Below, piece by piece: positions 56,439 to 63,473 of a DNA stretch of 64,000 nt. The stretch covers positions 1-64,000 of the forward strand of contig NW_027018037.1 of the NCBI RefSeq assembly GCF_032854445.1. The letters run 5' to 3'. Numbering within the stretch: the first letter of the stretch is position 1; each line of letters starts with the position of its first letter. A program made the translations under genes and the position numbers. Under the pieces are notes generated by a model. That model was given only the letters and a program-made list of their open reading frames with translations, ran no database searches and had not been told where the DNA came from. Source of the DNA: Liolophura sinensis (lineage: Eukaryota; Mollusca; Polyplacophora; Chitonida; Chitonidae).

Positions 56439-56870
56439 AGTAGTATACACAATGCCGGTTCTGAACCACCCTTTTCCAGGCGCCCTCCCCAGATCAAATA
56501 GAGCCCCCCCCCCCCCATTCCCTGAACACCCTCCCCCTGGCAAATAGGGGCTCCCAGCCCCATCTCGTGGTGTATACACAACGCCAGTTCTAGCGAACCC
56601 TCCCCTGGGGCCCTCCCCAGAACAAATAGAGGCCCCCAGCCCCCCATTCCCTGAACACCATCCCCCACACAATGCCGGTTCTTGACCTCCTTCCCCTGGG
56701 GCCCTCCCCAGAACAAATAGAGCCCCCCAGCCCCCCATTCCCTGAACACCCTCCCTCTGGCAAATAGGGGCTCCCAGCCCCATCTCGTGGCGTATACACA
56801 ACGCCGGTTCTGGCGCACCCTCCCCTGGGGCCCTCCCCAGAACAAATAGAGGCCCCCAGCCCCTTCTCGG
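56439..56870. repeat. GC-rich subterminal tandem repeats of M2
   Basis: Between three and four units of about 129 bp, one shortened to about 93 bp. Each has the motifs TACACAAYGCCGGTTCTG, CCCTCCCCAGAACAAATAG and TTCCCTGAACACC. A C run at about 56505 interrupts the first unit. More units remain than in M1. Long open frames across it are an effect of composition and not genes. Confidence 0.85.
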
Positions 56871-56919
56871 GTCTTATTAGACATACCCATTGCACCAGGT
56901 ATACTTCGATAAATACAAC

Positions 56920-57203
56920 ATGCCAAAGGGTATAATAATAATAATTGCCCGTGGCTTCTCATGGGTTACACAAAGCTCTGTGGTCAGAGTTGTCTGGGGG
57001 AGTACTGCGGGGCTCACCTAGAGCGTCTGCGCAAGGGTCTTGGCACCCAGCCATGTATTAGCTGTGGTCGAGGCGTTTAAAACCGATTTCGGCTTTGCAT
57101 GGCCTGCGGATATAAAAGGGTCCAGACGTGTGAAAGGAAGTGGAGGCTCAAGGCTTTCTTGGACGAGTTCAAACGGCTGGCGGCTATCGAAATTTACAAT
57201 TAG
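56920..57203 (+). pseudogene. Polinton protein K (zinc-binding), broken
   Basis: Copy of M1's 10938-11216. ATG 56920 (MPKG), then an ATA/ATT-type repeat run shifts the frame, so the first cysteines are out of frame. CISCGRGV is followed by TAA and then NRFRLCMACGYKRVQTCERK; it ends at TAG 57201-57203. The basic C-terminal helix is preserved. Confidence 0.65.
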
Positions 57204-57239
57204 AGAGATGCTTTTATTAGTATAATGATGATATCGGCG

Positions 57240-57821
57240 CGTACAATGAGGCACCATCAAAAAGCGTGAGCACTACGGGAGGAGTTTGAGACGCTCATTG
57301 GTGTGCGGCCTAAGTACCCACGGTCCCGCAATGCCTTGGAAGAATTGCAGGGGATTCTCGACAGGCATAAAACGGCTGTGGCTGAGTGGAAGCAACTGCA
57401 AGACAACAAGAACTCAACCAGTAACGAAAAGTTGAAGCAAGACAACAAGAACTTCCTCAGTAACGAGGAGTTGGATGAATTGCTAGGCGGAATACAGGGT
57501 GAAAAGAAACTAGAATTCATTAACACCGGCAGGGCCATTAGGAATTTCCTCTGGGTCTGGAAGATGAACGTTGCCCGAAGGTGTTTGGATGGACCCAGTA
57601 TCCTTCTTAGAAGAAATTCGAGCCATTATTCGCCAGAAGCTTGAAAAAGAGATCCTGGCACTCCAGGCTAAGTTCCAACTGGGCCTCAGGGTTTAGTTGC
57701 GAAAGGACAACGCCGATGGCATTGAACAGTATACCAGCCCAGTGCTTCGCAGCAAAGAGGAGGCCCTCCTAGAGGCCGGTGACATTGACGGGGTTCTAGA
57801 TAAGGCGTTCCCCACCATCCT
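57240..57821 (+). pseudogene. Polinton protein J (coiled coil), broken
   Basis: Starts near 57247 (MRHHQKA then a TGA), then 57303-57644 open: VRPKYPRSRNALEELQGILD, NSTSNEKLKQDNKN, SNEELDELLGGIQGEKKLEF. It contains the segment deleted from M1. A frameshift follows; the rest reads IRQKLEKEILALQAKFQLGL, one TAG, then ALLEAGDIDGVLDKAFPTI. The end is cut by the deletion that removed the polymerase. Confidence 0.6.
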
Positions 57822-57914
57822 TGGCTTATGGCCATAAAGATGCGCCTCCTTGACGGCGCCCGCAGGATGGGCTGGAATAGATATCTTCTCGAAGAGGAAC
57901 TACTAGCGTCGTAG
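57822..57914 (+). pseudogene. Polymerase B remnant (last codons) at a deletion junction
   Basis: Only about 30 codons, up to the stop TAG 57912-57914. The junction CACCATCC/TTGGCTTATGG joins the end of J to the polymerase C-terminus; compared with M1, about 3 kb (roughly 7230-10245) is missing. It still overlaps the integrase 3' end by 12 bp. Confidence 0.8.
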
Positions 57915-58997
57915 AACCCCATCCGGGGGAAACTGAGTATCGGGAGGTACTATAAGCAACTCTTCACGAACGAAGCCCCGTCGCGGGCCATCCGACGTAT
58001 CGTCTAGATAGTACAGCACGGGCTCATTAGGCTTTGAGACAGAGCGCACCAGCCGATATATCTCTAGAGACCACACAGGATCAATCGAGCGACGCCGACC
58101 GCCCTCCACCTCTCCAGGCTGGTAGAGATAACGAACGCCAACACCCTAGGGGATCTTCCGCTCATTAAGTCCAACGGGACGACCTGGAACCGTCGAGGAA
58201 GGCTTATGTGGCACCTCTTGTGCCTTGATGGCGTCTTTCGGCTTTTTACCGGTCAGTCTTGTTATTCAGACTCGTTGTCTCGTTATTCAGAGCGGCCACA
58301 ACAGAGAGCAGCCGAGCCACCCATGCAGTAGACCAATGTTCGGGAGGGAGGCGCATCTCCTGGACGTACTGATGTCCAAAGAGCCGGTCAGTCAGAGTAC
58401 GGTTGAAACGTTCCACTATGCCTTGGTCTCGGTGGATATCCACGTGGCCTCGGCGGACTGTGACATCGTGTTTGGCCAGCAGTTGGCTCACTGCACCCAT
58501 GAACTCGCGCCCAGGTTCAACTTGGAGAAGCTTAGGCCATCTCAGGGGTCCCCGCTTGTAAATGCAAGGGAGAGACCCTCAGCGACTTCTTTGGAATCTT
58601 TAGTAGCCAGAGGTTCCACCTCCTTAAAGCGAGAAGCGACATCAACAACTGTCAGCCCGTACTTTTACATCTTCCGGCCTCGCCGATCATGTGATAGAAA
58701 TAGAAGATCGGCTTGGTGGATGTCATTCGGCGTGGAAACATCGAACATAGGCGTCAGTATTTTTCGGGGATGGGGCAGGTATATCTGCCTGATAGCCTGC
58801 TTTTTCAGCCAGGCCCGGACCACATCTTCGGAGACTTTAGCCGCAGTGGCAAGTTTCTGGATGGCCGAGAGACCCTTCCAGTACCCACGAGGGATGTAGT
58901 AGATATTTGCCAGGCGAACAGACACCTTACTAGCCATGTCATCAAGGTAATCTAGCCGCCCTCTAACAGACCCTCTTTGAAGAGTTGCCACGTTCAT
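57903..58997 (-). pseudogene. Polinton retroviral-type integrase, nearly full length, broken
   Basis: Inserts element DNA by strand transfer. Starts MNVATLQRGSVRGRLDYLDD at 58997. A winged-helix/zinc-like N-terminal part (LATAAKVSEDVVRAWLKKQA) is followed by the catalytic core with all three acidic residues visible: Asp in DIHQADLLFLSHD, Asp in LTVVDVASRFKEV and Glu in DQGIVERFNRTL. The SH3/chromo-like C-terminus has DPVWSLEIYRLVRSV and RRGFVREELLIVP. Breaks: TAA at about 58665, frameshifts near 58560, 58500 and 58250. Of the two copies this is the one with the core. Confidence 0.9.
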
Positions 58998-59218
58998 GGT
59001 ATCCCGAAGAGAGATAACATCCCCAACCGAATTCCTCCACGGGGCTAAAATGGCTCTTCCTTTTTCTTCGAAAAAAAAGATGTTAATCCTCGCGGCGTAT
59101 TTGCGTGCGCAGAACTACCTCACTACTAAGATCGTGCCTGCCATACGGCGAGGAGCTCGATGGCGAGTCCGGCACACTTAGTTCGGATTACTTGGTGAGT
59201 TTTGCGATTCCGTAACTC
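58998..59218 (-). other. Spacer between integrase and G in M2
   Basis: About 220 bp matching M1's 6343-6525 in part, with a conserved stretch AACATCTTTTTTTTCGAAG on the minus strand. It encodes no convincing protein. It may hold the integrase promoter. Confidence 0.45.
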
Positions 59219-59630
59219 ACACCCCCACCACACACATTCTCAGGATGACGAAGGTTATCTCGCGGTATTTTTGTTCTTTACTAGGCACATAGAAATCGGA
59301 GAGTTGTGGCTCTGAGCGCAGCAGCGCCTCGCGTGCATTGCGTGTAAGAGTTTTGCCCGTGACCCTAGAATACCCTTGCAGCGTCGACATCTCGGAACGT
59401 TTGGACAGCGTGGCCCTGGCGGCGGACTTCATCATTGATCCAGTCCAAGCGCTCAGTACGCTTTCGGGCCAATTTTTCCTGGGCGGCTTGGAGCTGCTCT
59501 ACAGCGCGGTCATGGCGCCTCCGCTCTTCGTCGACACCGGAACTCCTCAGCATCGAAAACATATAGTTGCTCCCGCTGAAGGCCAGAGCGTTTACGAGGG
59601 CGCCGCCCATCATCATTCGATGGAGGCCAT
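59219..59630 (-). pseudogene. Polinton protein G, frameshifted
   Basis: Copy of M1's open 5923-6342. A one-base loss right after the start (MASI) and a second break after FRDVDAA split it: 59616-59365 (MMMGGALVNALAFSGSNYMF) and 59435-59219 (SEPQLSDFYVPSKEQKYREI). Start ATG 59630 lies two bases after the F stop, as in M1. Confidence 0.7.
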
Positions 59631-59632
59631 TA

Positions 59633-59873
59633 CTACTTGATTATATTGGGAGGAAGGAGCCCCTGTTTAATTAGCAACTCCTTCGAAAACATGGCCAGGC
59701 CTACATCTGCAATGACCATGCCGACGTCCACGGGGTGTTAAGTCCAGCTTCGGGAGGGCACCTTTCAGTAACATCTGGCCGAGACGGGCGAACCCAGTAG
59801 CCAGGAGAGAGACCACAGCGGCGTGGTAGGCCGCGTTGACTAGCACTTTTCCGTCACTGGGTGGAGTAGACAT
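59633..59873 (-). pseudogene. Polinton protein F, complete length, one frameshift
   Basis: Start ATG 59873 (MSTPPSDGKVLVNAAYHAAV), hydrophobic segment VVSLLATGFARLGQMLL, then GALPKLDLTP and a frameshift. It ends in the original frame at TAG 59633-59635. It overlaps the E2 3' end by 20 bp. It shows the N-terminus that M1 has lost. Function unknown. Confidence 0.6.
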
Positions 59874-60354
59874 GTCGCTCTATATAGAAAGGGTCGCGAC
59901 GTGTATTTAAATGGAGTTTCTGTTCTTGCGAAGGAACAGGCGTAATATCTTGTTGTGCTGTATCGCGGCTGCGCCACACGCGTAGCAACACTAACACTGC
60001 AAGGCTCCCAACGCCTAATAACGCCAGGGGCGCCCTCCAGTGGGTGATTTGGTGTGCCCGTTCGTTCGTAGAATCAAGTCGTTTCGCAAAATCTGTGGCT
60101 CCCCCCTCCTTCGTAGAATCTGGTTCCTTTGGCTGTTTCTTAGTAGAATCAGCTGCGCCAGACAAAGCAGCCTTAGCTTCGCGAAGCTCGTCCTTGAGCT
60201 TTTCAGCCTTGGCCTTTCTCGCTGCAGCACCCGCTCGACCCGCAAGGACCTTTTGGGGATTCTTCGCAGGGCCGTCATTCGTAGAATCCGCTGTGACCCT
60301 CTCCACTTCCTTCGAGCCTTCCGTATTCGTTGTACTCATGTTCCTCTGGATCAT
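59854..60354 (-). CDS. Polinton protein E2, open, Lys/Ala-rich with one membrane helix
   Basis: Open 166-codon frame; the likely start is MSTTN at 60339. An Ala/Lys helix (AARKAKAEKLKDELREAKAA), DSTK repeats, a membrane helix (APLALLGVGSLAVLVLLRVW) and a basic polar tail (SRDTAQQDITPVPSQEQKLH). It starts within E1's 3' end in another frame and overlaps F at its own end, so E1, E2 and F form a tightly packed overlapping set. A type II-like membrane protein with a charged, flexible N-terminus is suggested; function unknown. Confidence 0.65.
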   Translation of the reverse strand: MIQRNMSTTNTEGSKEVERVTADSTNDGPAKNPQKVLAGRAGAAARKAKAEKLKDELREAKAALSGAADSTKKQPKEPDSTKEGGATDFAKRLDSTNERAHQITHWRAPLALLGVGSLAVLVLLRVWRSRDTAQQDITPVPSQEQKLHLNTRRDPFYIERHVYSTQ

Positions 60355-60830
60355 ACGGCTTATTTCTAGGACAGCAGTGGTGTTTAAATGAGCAGTGGTC
60401 AGCTAAGTACTTAACATAGCAGTAGTACAGCCAGCAGCTAGCACTGCTAATCACCGCTTCAACAAATGGGTCGGTGGCGAGCTGTGCCATGAGCATTGAT
60501 TCTCGGGTGGGATAGGTAGGGTAGGAGCCAGCTGGCCGCCCTTACATATGATCTCAAGAACATACCTCCGAGACCGTTAATTTTCCGCGCACCGAGCTTA
60601 GCGTCGTACCGGGAGTACAACCTTTCAACGTCTTCATCGCTAATGGCGTCGATCTCAGCGGCTGTTACGTCTTTTCCCAGATATCGCTTGGCCTGCCCAC
60701 CCGCCGCAAGTGACGCCAGCCTATCCCTGAGCTGCCGTGCATCATCTTGTTGGCTTCGGCCGGGCTGTTGGCTGAGCCCGGGCTCCTTATCTGCGCCCAG
60801 AATCTCGTCAATAAGCTCGTCGGTATTCAT
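60275..60830 (-). pseudogene. Polinton protein E1, frameshifted
   Basis: Start ATG 60830 (MNTDELIDEILGADKEPG), open to SYVRAASWLLP, then a frameshift near 60495. The C-terminal part continues at 60496-60275 (ATDPFVEAVISSASCWLYYC, HCSFKHHCCPRNKP). It starts eight bases after the capsid stop because the ATPase is deleted. A stretch of about 15 codons in the Cys-rich segment is shorter than in M1. Confidence 0.7.
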
Positions 60831-60837
60831 GGCGTCA

Positions 60838-62118
60838 TCAATAAAGCGCGCCAGAAATCTACCATTCTAGATGTAAAGCTTTGCGTCCATGTTCACATAG
60901 ATATACGTTCAACACGCCGGGCTCTTCTCTCTCTTTTGTCACCTGTTTAATCCCCTCGCTGGCGTTCATCACGCGCCTCCCACTGCCATGCAGCTCGTCA
61001 AAGTCGCTTGTCCTCAGGTCAAGCCAGAAGGCGTGCTTGGACGTCAAGAACTCTTCCAGGAACACGTTTGCCAGGCCTAAGGCTTTTACGACCCTGGCCA
61101 CCTCAGGGTCCCCCTTTCGTAGGGGTGAGCTGGTGAAGAACTTGATGACCTCGCCCCATTGCTGGTACGCCCGCATGCCCTGGCTGTACAGCTGATTGGG
61201 GACCCCTTCTATTGTGACTTCTACTTTGGTGATCGTTGGGTTGTAGAAGGATTCCGACCTCCTCCCCCACGGGGTTCCTTTAGCCTTGAACAGCATGAGG
61301 ATGCCCTTCATTGCTCTCGTGGGCGTGTTCAGGTTTATGTTCCAGAGAGTATCAGACTTCTCCTTCACAAACTTTCGGTGGTGGAGGACGCGATCATACA
61401 GTATGGAGACGCCCCCGGCAAACTGGGTGCGGATCTGTCTAGCGAGCTCCTCTTTGGTGACCATATCGAACTCCAGGCTGATGTTGTCGATGGTGTAAGT
61501 CGCGTCGGCATCGTCTGTTGTCTTTATGACCCGGCCGTAATTGTTGAACGTCTGTTCGTACTCCAGTCGGTCAGCCAAGGCACTCTGGTAGAATGGCATG
61601 TGGCTATCTAGAAGCTCAAAGTCTAGGGAAATGTGGAACCGGTTGCCAAAGGCGTGAGCGATGGCATTTTCTCCAGCATCGTCGTCACATACGTCCTCCG
61701 ATCCGACTCGAATTTTAAGCATGTTTTCGCTGCCGATGCCTTAGTAGGCCGCATTCCGCCGTTCGTTTTTGGTCAGCCATAAGTCGCCGTAGCAATGAAA
61801 CACATCAGAGTCGTCGATGGACATTACCCCATTCCCGCTGATTCTGATCGTGGTTTTCTTGACTACTGCGCGTCCGAGATTCCCGACCACTGTGGCGTTC
61901 GGGTCGGATGAATTGATCGTGATCGAGAAGGCCAAGCGCACGGTAACGGGCACAATGAGGTCATTTGTGCCGAGGTTGGGGAAGCGGACCAAGAGTTGTT
62001 GATTCTGGTCGATCGTACCCGGGTTATTGGTGACGACCACGGACTGCCGTTCACCTTGTACCCCGGGAGGCTTACGGAGTGTTCTGAAGGGGTTTAGCCT
62101 GCGTCCGTATGCATCCAT
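60838..62118 (-). pseudogene. Polinton major capsid protein, longest copy, broken by one TAA and a late frameshift
   Basis: ATG 62118 (MDAYGRRLNPFRTLRKPPGV), open to TAA 61741-61743, then open in the same frame from GIGSENMLK through 60859. Recognisable: FHISLDFELLDSHMPFYQSA, DTLWNINLNTPTRAMKGILM, VEVTIEGVPNQLYSQGMRAY, LHGSGRRVMNASEG. A 2-bp loss near 60900 shifts the last 15 or so codons; the family stop would be at 60838-60840. Total length about 425 codons. The TAA is also in M1 at the same place. Confidence 0.88.
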
Positions 62119-62121
62119 TGT

Positions 62122-62152
62122 GTATTGAAGGCATACCTTGAATGTTCAATAC
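62122..62152. promoter_or_regulatory. Inverted repeat between divergent capsid gene and C (M2)
   Basis: GTATTGAA (62122-62129) and TTCAATAC (62145-62152), spacer 15 bp, identical in arms and spacing to M1's 2642-2672 although the spacer bases differ. It spans the 23-bp gap between the two divergent start codons (62118 and 62142). Confidence 0.55.
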
Positions 62153-63203
62153 GAGGATTATGGCAGACTATGACTTTGATAACCCGGCGTTCGACGACAA
62201 CCGAGAGGACAACAACGACGACGAGCAGACCCCTCTCCTTGCAGGTGATAATGTTCCCGAGCAACAAAGCCGGGGAGCGACCGCCAGAAACGTTAAACGA
62301 GAGCTGACGCAGGCCGCCGTTAATGATTTTTACGATGCGTTGGCGAAGGCGGATCCCAACCTTACCCCCCTCTTTCGCGATTACACGAAGTTTGAGGTTG
62401 TCCAAGGGTGTCTGCGACTCGTGGCCCACCCCAATCTCGACATCATCACCAAACGAACAGGTGAACCGCTAGCCATCTCAACAGTCGCCAATAAAGGAGG
62501 GATTAATGTTGTTAGTGGGGAAAGGGGGCTGGGCTTTATAGATTGGAAGAGCAAAACCAAAGAACAGACATCGTTACATCCGGCAGCAGTCGCAGCCCTG
62601 GAGACAACGAGTTCAGAACTCGGTGCCGCGGCCGGCGAGGCAGATACCATGGAGCTGAAGGATTTAAGCCAACCAGCGAAAAAGGCCGCTGATGCTGTCC
62701 ACACACTGGAAACAAGCTTGACGAAGAGTGAGGTCGGGCGGGCTCTTGAAACGATAAACAACCCTCCTCTTCCCATGCAAGAACTTCTAGGGCTTGACAA
62801 GGCACTGCAGACCTCGGAAGGCGAACACGCGAATAACCTCGCCAAGCTGTTAAGTCTCGATAAGGGCACTGCAAAACAAAAACAGAAGTTGGAGGAGGCG
62901 CCTGATGAATTCTGTCGGCGTCGGATCGCAGACCGGATAAGGAATCTCGAGGACGAGAGGGTGGCCCGTCTCGAAGCAGCCTCTTTATCAGCCGAAGCCC
63001 TGCGCACGCAAATACGCCGCATCAAGCAGACGATCAATCGCATCTTACACAAGGATACCACTCTGGTCGAGCGCGTCCGCACCCTCTTCCGGCAGCAGGG
63101 AATAACCGTGGTCTCCATTCTCACGGCAATTGGGATGGCGATCTCGACACTGGGGCTAGCGATAAAGTTGGCGCTGACTGGCGGGTCCGTCGGGGGCATC
63201 TAG
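62142..63203 (+). CDS. Polinton protein C, open 353-codon coiled-coil membrane protein
   Basis: The longest intact frame of either Polinton. Start ATG 62142 or, more likely, MADYDF at 62160. Acidic N-terminus (DNNDDEQTPLLAGDNVPEQQ), a globular part (FRDYTKFEVVQGCLRLVAHP), coiled coils (RIRNLEDERVARLEAASLSA, RRIKQTINRILHKDTTLVER) and a C-terminal hydrophobic helix (ITVVSILTAIGMAISTLGLA). I recognise it as a recurrent Polinton protein without known function. A virion-associated membrane or fibre-type protein is possible. B follows in the same frame after one TAG. Confidence 0.75.
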   Translation: MFNTRIMADYDFDNPAFDDNREDNNDDEQTPLLAGDNVPEQQSRGATARNVKRELTQAAVNDFYDALAKADPNLTPLFRDYTKFEVVQGCLRLVAHPNLDIITKRTGEPLAISTVANKGGINVVSGERGLGFIDWKSKTKEQTSLHPAAVAALETTSSELGAAAGEADTMELKDLSQPAKKAADAVHTLETSLTKSEVGRALETINNPPLPMQELLGLDKALQTSEGEHANNLAKLLSLDKGTAKQKQKLEEAPDEFCRRRIADRIRNLEDERVARLEAASLSAEALRTQIRRIKQTINRILHKDTTLVERVRTLFRQQGITVVSILTAIGMAISTLGLAIKLALTGGSVGGI

Positions 63204-63473
63204 CCAACGCCACCTCCATCCGACGGGCGTGGTCTTAAAGAATGGGTGAAGAAGCGTCTCCAGTCCCTGGCGCGCGCCCTTGGCAAGCTGGCTGGGAAGG
63301 CTGCCGCTGCGATTCCGGGTATTATTGGCAGTATCGTGTCCTCGCTACTGAACCTTCTCGGGAAAGCGGCTGGGTGGCTGACCGATAATGTCTGGGCTCT
63401 AGTCGTCGCAGTAGGTGGCCTAATGCTCGTGGCTGTTCGCAAGTATTTAACGCGTAGTCCACAGCAGCAGTAA
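63204..63473 (+). CDS. Polinton peptide B, basic amphipathic plus transmembrane peptide, no ATG start
   Basis: Open in the same frame as C from the TAG at 63201: 15 polar codons (PTPPPSDGRGLKEW), then KKRLQSLARALGKLAGKAAA, IPGIIGSIVSSLLNLLG, and a membrane helix WALVVAVGGLMLVAVRKY before TAA 63471-63473. The only in-frame ATG lies deep in the helix, so translation would need readthrough of TAG, a GTG start at 63246 or splicing. M1 has the same TAG. Membrane-lytic or membrane-shaping activity is suggested by composition only. Confidence 0.55.
   Translation, partial: PTPPPSDGRGLKEWVKKRLQSLARALGKLAGKAAAAIPGIIGSIVSSLLNLLGKAAGWLTDNVWALVVAVGGLMLVAVRKYLTRSPQQQ

Noticed and set aside
56439-56870. 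CRISPR-like array
   Set aside because: Units of about 129 bp are contiguous without unique spacers, in a eukaryotic transposon.
56415-56962. Gly/Pro-rich frames of up to 177 codons on the minus strand
   Set aside because: They run through the GC-rich subterminal tandem repeats and reflect only repeat composition.
58225-58899. 224-codon plus-strand frame
   Set aside because: Antisense of integrase; the minus strand shows the catalytic acidic residues.
62381-63199. Long open frame of 272 codons on the minus strand
   Set aside because: It is the antisense of gene C, whose plus-strand frame matches M1 and has coherent domains; Ser/Arg-rich content is typical of GC-rich antisense.
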